A stretch of DNA of 14,175 bases from JAJYTL01 sp046705265 (GCA_046705265.1 JBJKQL010000138.1:1-14175); one strand, 5' to 3'; numbered from the stretch's first letter, positions 1 to 7,686 are shown. Notes: generated by a model from the letters alone, not told the origin. Program-made: numbers and translations.

Positions 1-95
1 AAAAAGCCGTGATCGGAAGACTTCGCTATTTGCAGAAAACGCCCGAGCATGTCCGCTCGTTCTTCCAGGCGCCAGAAACCAAATATGCCGCTTAA
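1..95 (+). CDS. Transposase C-terminus, IS630-like (5' partial)
   Basis: The reading frame is open from base 3 to a TAA at 93-95. It gives about 30 residues with a basic stretch (RLRYLQKTPEHVRSFF) and the ending TKYAA. That pattern of a short LRxLQKxPExVxSFF helix and a terminal YAA is what I associate with the C-terminus of IS630-family transposases (DDE enzymes that insert at TA). The catalytic core lies outside the window, so family and intactness cannot be confirmed. The right terminal inverted repeat should lie within the next few tens of bases, but it cannot be defined without the left end. It marks the left edge of the gene-poor stretch as mobile DNA. Confidence 0.55.
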   Translation, partial: KAVIGRLRYLQKTPEHVRSFFQAPETKYAA

Positions 96-215
96 CCCCT
101 GAACATACTTTCGGCCTGCCTAGTAACCGGACAGCAGTGACTCGTTCCATAAAGGAACCAAGCGATTCCCGCGAGCCCAAGTGACCGGAAACCGCTCTGA
201 ATTCCACGGAAATCA

Positions 216-324
216 TGACACAAAGTCGGGACCCTGTCGAAGTCTGGAGGATATTTTAGCTTGAAAATTGACAGGCCTGACCGCGTCCACCAGTTGGCAT
301 GTTTTGCCCATAAGCTTTGTGTCA
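216..324. repeat. Pair of perfect 10-bp inverted repeats, 89 bp apart
   Basis: TGACACAAAG at 216-225 is exactly the reverse complement of CTTTGTGTCA at 315-324. The 109-bp segment they bound could be a tiny MITE-like element, or the outer ends could be remains of insertion-sequence termini. The flanking bases (ATCA on the left, GGTA on the right) show no target duplication, so the element interpretation is weak. Confidence 0.3.
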
Positions 325-855
325 GGTAAGGAAACGCGAGATGCCGGAGTTGGCTTGCGATCTGGTATCAAGGTGTGGCGGGCGCGACAACCCGCACTTA
401 CCGGGTAGCGTCCATAGACGAGGATATATCAAACTGTTGTTGGCCTGTAGAGAGGCGCTATCAAGATGGGTCTCGCCTCGGCAGGGTAGGGCGGGTGCCC
501 AGCGAGCACGAATTTCTTGATCCGTGCGCCGACGATGCGTCAACGCAACCACAGAAGTGGCATTTCCAAAAACTCGCCGAAAGCGAGAGGTGCCCAGCCG
601 ACGTTATCGGGGCGGCCAATTATAGAAAGCAGGTGAGCGCGCAATTAAGATCGAGAAGACTCCCGACAATTGTATCATCTGTGCCACCGTTCTGCCTCTA
701 TACAAACTATGGCGTTTGTCCATTCCGTCCGCGCTGGGCGAGTTGACAGCGGAACTTCGGGCGCGTGGAATTCACCAAGCCGATAGTGGGCCGCCTTGCA
801 TGTGGCTGATTACTCTTGGGCTCCAAACTGAGACACGGGTAAGGGCCACTTCCCC

Positions 856-882
856 TTGACAAATCCGAATGAATTCTACAAA
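856..882 (+). promoter_or_regulatory. Possible sigma-70 promoter for the P-loop kinase gene
   Basis: TTGACA at 856-861 is a perfect -35 consensus. TACAAA at 877-882 is a four-of-six -10 match, but the 15-bp spacer is shorter than the optimum. It lies about 120 bp ahead of the ATG at 1005 with no gene between. Based on motif match only. Confidence 0.25.
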
Positions 883-988
883 GCCGAGAGAGGCTCTGAT
901 CCGGCTTGCAGTTCTGCCTGGGCGGCGGGAGAGTCGGTGTCTCGGTGCCGGCATTATGAGAGTTGGGTTTCTTATGGCGATGTGCGCC

Positions 989-994
989 AGGAGG
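989..994 (+). promoter_or_regulatory. Ribosome binding site that fixes the start at 1005
   Basis: A full AGGAGG sits 10 bases ahead of the ATG at 1005. The frame is also open to a TTG at 963, but that start has no such site, so 1005 is preferred. Confidence 0.75.
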
Positions 995-1004
995 CATTGA
1001 GCAT

Positions 1005-2822
1005 ATGTCACTTGAAGTTGAAACTACCGGTGGCGCCGCATACGGACCATGGAATCCGGGCATTCAGTCGGAATTGCCGCTGGATCTCGTTCCGCTTTCG
1101 ACAATCTTTAAGGCTGAGAACGTCTTCACTACTCTCAAACAAGCCGAGGAGATTCACGATCTCTCGGGCCTTCCGCTGGACGACCTCGTGATATTCCGGC
1201 CCCGTCGTCTGGCAGTGCATGAACTGTTGGTTCGGGTAACCGCCGATCTTTCGGTGCCCGATCCAGAAGCCGCCAGGATCGATGACCTCGGCATCAACTT
1301 CCGGCTAATGATCCATACGATCTTAAAAAAGTATATCGAACCTCACATGCATGAGATCGTCGCCGCATACGATTCGCTCAAGCTGGCGCTTTCGGACCTG
1401 ATCGATACAGAGCTTTCCACTGCGCTCTCGGCAGCCGAGCAACGCGTCGCAACCGAGCGAAAATCACGAAAGCGAGGATGGTTTGGTTTTCTTCGATTGT
1501 TTCCGGAACGTGCCGAGATGCCAGCGACCAGGGAAGATCGATTCGAGCGCGAGGAGCAGGTGTTGCGGCGGTGGACAGAGCAGGAAAATGCAAGTGATGG
1601 CCCGCTGCGCGCCGCGGCGTATCGATCTCTCACTAGAGTCATCTCTGCAGTCCGCGCAAAGCACGGCCGCGTGTGGGGTGATAAGTCGCTGCTTGCGCCA
1701 CTCGCTATAGGCCTCGCTTGCAACGATTATGGAAGCACGACCATAGGCCGTCTCATCGAGCCGTATATCCACGAGGCCGCCGAGGGAGAAGGCTACCACA
1801 TGCTCCCCGTTCAGGAACGGCCAATCGTCATGAACACGAAAGGAGCGTCGGCCTCCGGCAAGAGTACAATGCGCCCCCTGCAAAAAAGGCTGGCGGCCGA
1901 ACTTGGAGTGCATTGGAGCGACTTTGCGATCATCAGTCCGGATATTTGGCGCAAATACCTACTCGATTACACTTTGCTAGGCGACTCCTTTAAGTACGCG
2001 GCGGCGCTGACTGGACGCGAGCTTGCGATTATCGATCACAAACTCGACCGCTACATGGCCCAAAAGGCTGCAGGTCGCGGAATTTCCCATCTCTTGATTG
2101 ACCGATTTCGGTTCGATAGCTTCGCACCTCATTCGGACGAAGCGGGAAGTAATTTGCTGACACGCTTTGGCGGCCTGATTTACATGTTCTTCATGGTCAC
2201 CCCGCCACACGAGACCGTTACGCGGGCGTGGAAGCGCGGCCTGGAAGTCGGCCGCTATAAGGCGGTCGACGATTTGCTTGCGCATAATGTCGAAGCCTAT
2301 ACGGGCATGCCAATTCTGTTTTTTACCTGGGCGCTGCGTACCGACAAGGTGGTGCATTACGAATTTCTCGACAACAGTGTGCTACCCGGGGAGCAACCGA
2401 GAACAATGGCCTTTGGTAAGAACAACGAGATGAACATCCTTGATGTCAAAGGTATGTTAGATATCGAACGGTACCGCAAGATCGACGTCAACGCCGACGC
2501 TCCGGAAAAGGTATATCGGGACCACGAAACGATGGCCGCGGCAAATAACACGCAGTTTTTATCGCAGTGCGTACACTCAATTCCGATTGTCTGCTTCGCC
2601 GAACGCGATACGGGCCGGATTTATGCGCGCTTTGAATCCGGCCGGCTGGTATGGACCGACCGGAAAATGCTTGAGTGGGCGCTCGAGGATGAAGAGACTC
2701 GTACGGGAATACTCGCTATTGCGGCTGACGCTTTGAACGATAGCAGCGATGCTGGCTCCATTCAAGTATTGCAGAAGAACCGATTTCATACACTGGGCCT
2801 GTGGGGAGAACGATCTTCGTGA
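1005..2822 (+). CDS. Orphan 605-aa protein with zeta-toxin-like P-loop kinase domain
   Basis: Residues 1 to about 260 form an alpha-helical N-terminal region of unknown function with a basic patch (KSRKRGW) and no membrane segment. A Walker A loop GASASGKST lies at residues 280-288 (Lys286), followed by IISPDIWRKYLL, a pattern like the substrate-side motif of zeta-type kinases. A hydrophobic strand ends in LLIDRFRFD (Asp366), a probable Walker B. Residues 480-590 include IYARFESGRLVWTDRK, perhaps a small accessory domain. Zeta-family enzymes phosphorylate small substrates or UDP-sugars, but the length is about twice that of a plain zeta toxin and no epsilon-type antitoxin gene lies beside it. 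A housekeeping or regulatory kinase is therefore as likely as a toxin. ATP binding is supported by the motif; the substrate is unknown. The gene is transcribed toward senC, 292 bp away, and no link to selenium can be shown. Confidence 0.85.
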   Translation: MSLEVETTGGAAYGPWNPGIQSELPLDLVPLSTIFKAENVFTTLKQAEEIHDLSGLPLDDLVIFRPRRLAVHELLVRVTADLSVPDPEAARIDDLGINFRLMIHTILKKYIEPHMHEIVAAYDSLKLALSDLIDTELSTALSAAEQRVATERKSRKRGWFGFLRLFPERAEMPATREDRFEREEQVLRRWTEQENASDGPLRAAAYRSLTRVISAVRAKHGRVWGDKSLLAPLAIGLACNDYGSTTIGRLIEPYIHEAAEGEGYHMLPVQERPIVMNTKGASASGKSTMRPLQKRLAAELGVHWSDFAIISPDIWRKYLLDYTLLGDSFKYAAALTGRELAIIDHKLDRYMAQKAAGRGISHLLIDRFRFDSFAPHSDEAGSNLLTRFGGLIYMFFMVTPPHETVTRAWKRGLEVGRYKAVDDLLAHNVEAYTGMPILFFTWALRTDKVVHYEFLDNSVLPGEQPRTMAFGKNNEMNILDVKGMLDIERYRKIDVNADAPEKVYRDHETMAAANNTQFLSQCVHSIPIVCFAERDTGRIYARFESGRLVWTDRKMLEWALEDEETRTGILAIAADALNDSSDAGSIQVLQKNRFHTLGLWGERSS

Positions 2823-3114
2823 CGGCCAGGAGTGCAGGCGCGCGTAAATATGGGACACGCTTATCTGACTTGAAATAGAGGGTACAAGACAATAGCACGG
2901 CGATGGTGCCGCTTTTGGTTACGGCCATGATCCTGACCTCATTGGCGTACCCCAGATGATCGGCAATGAACGTTCCAAAGTGCATCGCAAGAGCCGCTTC
3001 CATCTTGCTCCGAAAAAGTGATCGGCTCCGTCCGGTCCATGAGCCGCCTATGGCATGCCCCCGGCAATCCTGTATCGTGATAGACCATGAAGGCTGGGAT
3101 GAGGGGGCCCCGCC
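2823..3114. other. Intergenic region upstream of the selenoneine genes
   Basis: This 292-bp stretch should carry the promoter of the fused selD/senC gene. A TTGAAA at 2870-2875 is a candidate -35, but no good -10 follows at the right distance. A hairpin with 6-bp arms CGGCTC (3023-3028) and GAGCCG (3041-3046) lies about 70 bp before the start codon and could be in the leader. The minus strand is open across the region, with an ATG at 3003 preceded by GGAG. Its product resembles nothing I know and would run over 100 bp into the end of the kinase gene, so I do not call it. Confidence 0.4.
3101..3107 (+). promoter_or_regulatory. Ribosome binding site of the fused selD/senC gene
   Basis: GAGGGGG lies 7 bases ahead of the ATG at 3115. 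The in-frame ATGs at 3139 and 3142 are alternatives, but they lack a better site and still precede the first Rossmann motif. Confidence 0.6.
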
Positions 3115-5454
3115 ATGGGGTTTGGCTCGAGTGACGGAATGATGCAGTCGGTCGGAACGCCTGTTGTAAAGGACCTCGTGCTTGTCGGCGGCGGTCACAG
3201 CCATGTCGCCGTGCTCAAAAGCTTCGGTATGCGCCCGATGGCGGGTGTTCGCCTGACGCTTATCGGCCGCGATTTGCTCACACCCTATTCCGGCATGCTG
3301 CCGGGCTTTATCGCCGGCCATTACGCCTACGAGGATTGTCATATCGATCTTGGACCATTGGCGGCCTTCGCCGGAGCGCGCCTTTATCACGACGAGGTGA
3401 CGAATGTCGACCTTGTGGCGAAGCATGTCCGATGCGCGCACCGCCCACCGGTCTCTTATGACGTGCTGTCACTCGATATCGGCTCGCTGCCGAAACAGAA
3501 CGACGTGCCGGGCGCCGCCGAGCACGCGATCCCGGTAAAGCCGATCGGCAGGTTCGCGACGCGGTGGCGGCAGATCGTCGGCCGCATCACCACGGAGGCG
3601 CAGCCGTTTAGGCTCGGTGTCGTCGGCGGCGGTGCGGGGGGGGTCGAACTGATCCTGGCGATGCGTCACCGCTTACGACAACTTTTGGCCGACCAAGGCG
3701 AAGACCCAGACCGTCTCCAATTCGTTCTCGTCACCGCAGGGCGTCTGTTGCCAACGCACAATCCGCGGGTCGGACGGATCTTCTCCGGCGTCCTGCACGA
3801 GAGAGACGTCGAACTGCATCTTGATCGCGAAGTGGTGGCGGTCGAGGCGGGCCAGATCCGCTGCATCGACGGCGGAAGCATATCGCTCGATGAGATTCTT
3901 TGGGTGACGCAAGCGAGCGGCGCGGCATGGCTCGAAGAATCGGGCTTCGCCTGTGATGCCGACGGCTTCATTCGGGTTCACGACACGCTTCAGAGCATCA
4001 CGGACGTCAATGTCTTCGCGGCCGGCGACGCCGCGGCCGTCGCCAACCACGAACGGCCGAAGGCGGGAGTATTCGCCGTGCGCCAAGGAAAGCCGCTCGC
4101 GGAAAACCTGCGTCTCGCGCTCTCCGGGCGACCGCCAAAACCTTTTGTGCCGCAGTCAAGATTTCTCTCGCTGATTTCGACCGGCGACAAGAGAGCAGTG
4201 GCCTCGCGCGGCTCGTTGGCGATCGAAGGTGACTGGTTGTGGACGCTCAAGGATTGGATCGACCGTCGATTCATACGTCAGTATTCCGAATTGCCGGCGA
4301 TGCCGTTATCCGCTGTTCCATCGCCCGCTGCAGGTGTCGCCGACTCGGCCGCGCTTAAGGAAATCTCAGCGATCGCCATGCGTTGCGGCGGCTGCGGCGC
4401 CAAAGTCGGAGGCTCCGTTCTCTCGCGAGTGATGGCAAGACTCGAGGTGACGCCGCGTGAGGAGGTGCTGCTCGGCCTTGATGCGCCCGATGATGCTGCG
4501 TTGGTGCGCCCCCCGGTGGACGAGGTATTAATTCATACGGTGGATTACTTTCGCGCCTTCGTCGACGATCCTTATATGTTCGGACGTATCGCCGCCAATC
4601 ATAGCCTCGGCGATGTCTACGCGATGGGCGGCGTGCCGCATACGGCGCTCGCGATCGCAACCGTGCCGTACGGCATCGAGAGCAAGGTCGAGGAAGATTT
4701 GTTCCAGATGATGTCGGGCGCCGTCTCGGCGCTGAATGACGCGCGTTGTACATTGGTTGGTGGTCACACCAGCGAAGGCGCCGAGCTTGCTCTCGGTTTC
4801 GCGGTGACCGGTGGCGTTGCAGAGGGCGAGGCGCTGCGCAAATCCGGGCTCGCAGCTGGCCAAGCGCTGATTCTGACCAAGCCGATCGGAACGGGTGCGT
4901 TATTCGCCGCGGCAATGAGACAACGGGCAAAGGGCCCCTGGATCGACGCGGCGCTCGCTGGCATGCAGCTTCCGGCGCGCGAGGCGGCGCTCTGTCTGCG
5001 CCGCTACGGTGCTACGGCATGTACCGACGTTACGGGTTTCGGTGTAATCGGCCACCTTGTGGAAATGACCAAGGCCTCCGGGGTCGACGCGGAGCTTGAT
5101 CTCGCGATGGTGCCGCTCTTGGATGGCGCCCACGAGACGGTGGAATCCGGGATCTTCAGCTCGTTGCAGCCACAAAACTTGAGGTTGCGGCGAGCGGTGC
5201 GGGATGCCGAGAAATTGGCCGGGGATCCGCGATATGCGCTCCTCTTCGATCCGCAAACCGCAGGTGGGCTGCTCGCTGGTGTGCCTGCGCCAGCCGCGAA
5301 GGCCTGCGTCGCGGAGCTGCAGCACCTTGGTTACCCGCAGGCGGCGATTATCGGAAGGGTGTTGGCGGCGAGCCACGCGATGGAGCCAATCCGGATCATC
5401 GAGGGAGCTCCGCGAGCAATTTCTTCCAGGCCGTCATCTCGCGTTCCAGTCTGA
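3115..5454 (+). CDS. selD/senC: Fused FAD/NAD(P) oxidoreductase - selenide, water dikinase (SelD; SenC role)
   Basis: This 779-residue protein has two parts. Residues 18 to about 400 are a type II NADH dehydrogenase-like flavoprotein with a first dinucleotide loop GGGHSH (25-30), a second loop GGGAGG (171-176) and the FAD-binding AAGD (302-305). Residues 424-770 are a full-length selenophosphate synthetase with the active-site motif GGCGAK (Cys427, Lys430), DDAAL, a long stretch around FGRIAANHSLGDVYAMGG, GGHTSEG, TDVTGFGVIGH and DPQTAGG. SelD makes selenophosphate from selenide and ATP. The active-site residue is Cys, so no selenocysteine recoding is needed. Fusions of this kind are known in bacteria; the flavin half is thought to supply reduced selenium, which is inference. 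Beside senB and senA it most likely plays the SenC part, although it could also feed other selenium pathways. An eight-G run at 3636-3643 lies in the second dinucleotide loop. The 3' end overlaps senB by 59 bp. Confidence 0.93.
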   Translation: MGFGSSDGMMQSVGTPVVKDLVLVGGGHSHVAVLKSFGMRPMAGVRLTLIGRDLLTPYSGMLPGFIAGHYAYEDCHIDLGPLAAFAGARLYHDEVTNVDLVAKHVRCAHRPPVSYDVLSLDIGSLPKQNDVPGAAEHAIPVKPIGRFATRWRQIVGRITTEAQPFRLGVVGGGAGGVELILAMRHRLRQLLADQGEDPDRLQFVLVTAGRLLPTHNPRVGRIFSGVLHERDVELHLDREVVAVEAGQIRCIDGGSISLDEILWVTQASGAAWLEESGFACDADGFIRVHDTLQSITDVNVFAAGDAAAVANHERPKAGVFAVRQGKPLAENLRLALSGRPPKPFVPQSRFLSLISTGDKRAVASRGSLAIEGDWLWTLKDWIDRRFIRQYSELPAMPLSAVPSPAAGVADSAALKEISAIAMRCGGCGAKVGGSVLSRVMARLEVTPREEVLLGLDAPDDAALVRPPVDEVLIHTVDYFRAFVDDPYMFGRIAANHSLGDVYAMGGVPHTALAIATVPYGIESKVEEDLFQMMSGAVSALNDARCTLVGGHTSEGAELALGFAVTGGVAEGEALRKSGLAAGQALILTKPIGTGALFAAAMRQRAKGPWIDAALAGMQLPAREAALCLRRYGATACTDVTGFGVIGHLVEMTKASGVDAELDLAMVPLLDGAHETVESGIFSSLQPQNLRLRRAVRDAEKLAGDPRYALLFDPQTAGGLLAGVPAPAAKACVAELQHLGYPQAAIIGRVLAASHAMEPIRIIEGAPRAISSRPSSRVPV

Positions 5455-6352
5455 AGAGTGGCGAAAGACGTGTAATTGCGTAATCAAGCGCGGCCACGAA
5501 ATCCGTATCCGTTTCGAGGCGCCGCAGAAGACCGGCGAGCGCCTCGGTGTCGCCGACCGGAAAATAACCGGGATAATCGGGACCAAGAATGCCGACGTTG
5601 CCATCCATCCGCGAGGCGAGGATTGGCATGCCGGTGACGACGGCCTCGGAGATCACGTTGGCGCCACCTTCGCTGAGGGAAGAAAGAACCATCGCGTGGC
5701 TTCGTCGCAGAAGCGCCCTTGCTGCGGCGCGTGGCGCGTCGTCGCGCCAGAGATAGCGCGGGTTGGCGGCCATTTCCGCTATCGCCCTGGCGGCCCATTC
5801 GGCGGTATAGGCGCGACCGATATGAACGACGCGAATGCGGGATTCGGCGGCTAATAGCCGCGCGGCCGCGGCCGCCCTGAGAGGGTCCTTCACGTCGCGC
5901 AAATGGGCGAGAACCGCGATGTCCTTATGGCGCCGGCTGGGGCGGCGGGCCTGCGCCGGCGGCTCTGCCGACTGAAAGATGACGCGAAGTTTGCCGCGGA
6001 GATTTTTCGGCACGACGCGCCAGGCGAGGGCATTCAAGGCCACCAGTTGGTCCGCCAGTGCCATCGATCTCAGCGTGGGTTCGGGGTCTTCCGTGATGTA
6101 TTGGTAGATATCCGTGCCGCTGAGCTGAAGAACGAGCGGCCTGTCGGCATAGCGGGTCTTGAATTGGTAGATCGCGTCGGCGCTCCGCCAGGCGTGAATG
6201 GCGACCATCATAGCGGCTGCCTCTCCGGCATATTCAGTTGCGACCGTGACCCGGTGGCCGAGGTGCCGAAGTATCCAGGCCCAGCGAAGCGCGGCGACGC
6301 GGTTTCCGGTGCGTGCGCTTGGTCCGGGCGGTGTGATAAGAATGATGTCCAT
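5396..6352 (-). CDS. senB: Selenosugar synthase, GT-B glycosyltransferase
   Basis: The 318-residue protein starts with the beta-strand/glycine loop typical of GT-B enzymes (MDIILITPPGPSARTGNRV) and has GTDIY at 79-83 and a nucleotide-binding half. That half carries the GT4-type E-x7-E signature, EGGANVISE (Glu228, Glu236), followed by GMPILAS and PVGD. There is no signal peptide or membrane segment, so it is cytoplasmic. In characterised selenoneine pathways SenB joins selenophosphate to a UDP-sugar to give a selenosugar. The assignment rests on these motifs together with the SelD and SenA neighbours. A GGAAG lies about 8 bases before the ATG on the minus strand. The gene is antisense to its partners: it overlaps the end of senC by 59 bp, and its ATG interlocks with the likely senA ATG in CCATGG at 6349-6354. 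Its promoter must therefore lie inside senA. An ordinary sugar transferase is the alternative, made unlikely by context. Confidence 0.85.
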   Translation of the reverse strand: MDIILITPPGPSARTGNRVAALRWAWILRHLGHRVTVATEYAGEAAAMMVAIHAWRSADAIYQFKTRYADRPLVLQLSGTDIYQYITEDPEPTLRSMALADQLVALNALAWRVVPKNLRGKLRVIFQSAEPPAQARRPSRRHKDIAVLAHLRDVKDPLRAAAAARLLAAESRIRVVHIGRAYTAEWAARAIAEMAANPRYLWRDDAPRAAARALLRRSHAMVLSSLSEGGANVISEAVVTGMPILASRMDGNVGILGPDYPGYFPVGDTEALAGLLRRLETDTDFVAALDYAITRLSPLFRLEREMTAWKKLLAELPR

Positions 6353-7682
6353 GGACGCTTCCGCTTCCGATCGACCGACTTCCGGGATGCCGGCTGCTGG
6401 TCTGGCCGCCCAGATTTATCAGGCTCGCACGCGAACCCGTCTTCTCACCGACGATCTGTCAACTGACCAGTTGATGGGCCCAAAGCTCGACATCGTCAAT
6501 CCGATACTCTGGGAAATCGGCCATATCGGCTGGTTTCACGAATATTGGACGCTTCGTCACGGCCATGGCCGGCCGCCACTCATCGAGGCGGGCGACCGAC
6601 TGTGGGATTCCAGCGCCGTTGCACATGATACCCGCTGGACCCTAGACCTGCCCGATCGCGAGCGGACTTGCGCCTATCTCGCGGCGGTGACGGAGAGGCA
6701 GGTCGAGCACCTCGCCCATGATGATTTTCCGGATCTCCTTCGTTACTTCTATGACTTCGCGATCCGTCACGAGGACATGCATGTGGAGGCGTTGGCCTAT
6801 ACGCGTCAGACGCTGGCTTACCCGCGGCCTGGGCCGTTTGATGATGGCAGGGCGGCGCCGCATCGCGCCGGAGCCTGGCCGGGAGACGCTGTGGTGCCCG
6901 GCGGCCGCTGGTGCCTTGGCGCCACGACGTCGGAAGGATTCATCTTCGATAACGAAAAATGGGCGCATGCCGTCGAACTGGCACCGTTCCGCATTGCTTG
7001 TGCACCGGTCACCAATGCCGAATTTGCGGCGTTTGTCGAAGCTGGCGGATATGGCTGGCCGGAATTTTGGGGTGCCGATGGTTGGGCATGGCGCGAACGA
7101 AATCAGGCTAATCGTCCACGATATTGGATGGCGGAAGCCGGCGGTATTTGGACGTGCCGCAGATACGACCAAGTCGAGATACTGGCGCCGGATGCCCCGG
7201 TTGCTTTCGTCAACTGGTACGAGGCCGAGGCATGGTGCCGCTGGGCACGCCGCCGGCTGCCGAGCGAGGCCGAATGGGAAGCGGCGGCAATTGGCGAGCC
7301 GACGGCCGGCGGCTCTTGCCTCGCCGATCGGAAACGCGCGTGGCCGTGGGGTCCGCGCGCTCCTACTTCCCGGCATGCCAACCTCGATTTTGCATCCGAC
7401 CGGCTCTGGGATGTTGCAGATGGCGCGGAGGGCGACAGCGCCTTCGGTTGCCGACAGATGATCGGCAATGTCTGGGAATGGACGCACTCGAATTTCACGC
7501 CGTTTCCTGGTTTCGTGGCGGATCCATATCGGGACTATTCGCAGCCGTGGTTTGGCACGCGCAAGATTTTGCGCGGCGGCTCGTTTGCGACCAGCATGCG
7601 CATCGCCCGGCCTGGCTACCGCAACTTCTTTACGCCGGATCGCAACGATGTTTTCGCTGGGTTTCGAACCTGCGCTCTGTGA
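6351..7682 (+). CDS. senA: Selenoneine synthase, EgtB-like nonhaem iron enzyme
   Basis: The 443-residue product has the EgtB architecture. An N-terminal DinB-like helical bundle (residues 17-165) carries the iron ligands His58 (EIGHIGWFHE) and the pair His140/His144 (RHEDMH). A formylglycine-generating-enzyme-like domain (180-443) carries PVTNAEFAAFV, RRLPSEAEWE, GNVWEWT (372-378) and a C-terminal LRGGSFATS followed by GFRTC. The spacing of the three histidines matches EgtB. Known SenA enzymes form the C-Se bond between hercynine and a selenosugar, using oxygen and Fe(II). EgtB and OvoA share the fold, so the call as SenA rests on the SelD and SenB neighbours; ergothioneine synthesis by EgtB is the fallback. 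Starts at 6342, 6345, 6351 and 6387 are in frame. I prefer 6351, with a weak AAGA at 6338-6341. The frame stays open back to 6198, but that part is antisense to senB. No egtD is visible, so hercynine must be made elsewhere. Confidence 0.88.
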   Translation: MDASASDRPTSGMPAAGLAAQIYQARTRTRLLTDDLSTDQLMGPKLDIVNPILWEIGHIGWFHEYWTLRHGHGRPPLIEAGDRLWDSSAVAHDTRWTLDLPDRERTCAYLAAVTERQVEHLAHDDFPDLLRYFYDFAIRHEDMHVEALAYTRQTLAYPRPGPFDDGRAAPHRAGAWPGDAVVPGGRWCLGATTSEGFIFDNEKWAHAVELAPFRIACAPVTNAEFAAFVEAGGYGWPEFWGADGWAWRERNQANRPRYWMAEAGGIWTCRRYDQVEILAPDAPVAFVNWYEAEAWCRWARRRLPSEAEWEAAAIGEPTAGGSCLADRKRAWPWGPRAPTSRHANLDFASDRLWDVADGAEGDSAFGCRQMIGNVWEWTHSNFTPFPGFVADPYRDYSQPWFGTRKILRGGSFATSMRIARPGYRNFFTPDRNDVFAGFRTCAL

Positions 7683-7686
7683 AGGA

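Larger units (their letters stand above)
96..1004. other. Gene-poor stretch, probably decayed DNA
   Basis: About 900 bp hold no reading frame that looks like a protein. The open frames are short, rich in Arg, Cys and Ser, and lack ribosome sites. Three things can be pointed out. A 10-bp inverted repeat lies at 216-225 and 315-324. A short plus-strand stretch at 734-772 translates to LGELTAELRARGI, which resembles the helix-turn-helix linker region of IS630-type transposases and may be a transposase scrap. A possible promoter for the next gene lies at 856-882. Everything else appears to be eroded sequence next to the insertion-sequence remnant. Confidence 0.55.

Noticed and set aside
963..1004. 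Upstream TTG start of the P-loop kinase gene
   Set aside because: The ATG at 1005 has AGGAGG at the right distance; the TTG at 963 has none.
2716..3441. Long minus-strand open frame across the senC start
   Set aside because: Most of it is the antisense of two well-supported genes. The intergenic part has an ATG with GGAG but no recognisable product.
4378..4404. Possible selenocysteine in the SelD active site
   Set aside because: The codon at the active-site position is TGC (Cys427) and no in-frame TGA is present.
6198..6350. Longer senA start at the ATG at 6198
   Set aside because: The added 51 residues are antisense to the conserved N-terminus of senB and do not resemble an EgtB-type N-terminus.
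6351..7682. Calling the gene egtB or ovoA
   Set aside because: The fold alone allows it, but the adjacent SelD fusion and SenB-type transferase, and the absence of egtA/C/D here, favour selenoneine synthase.
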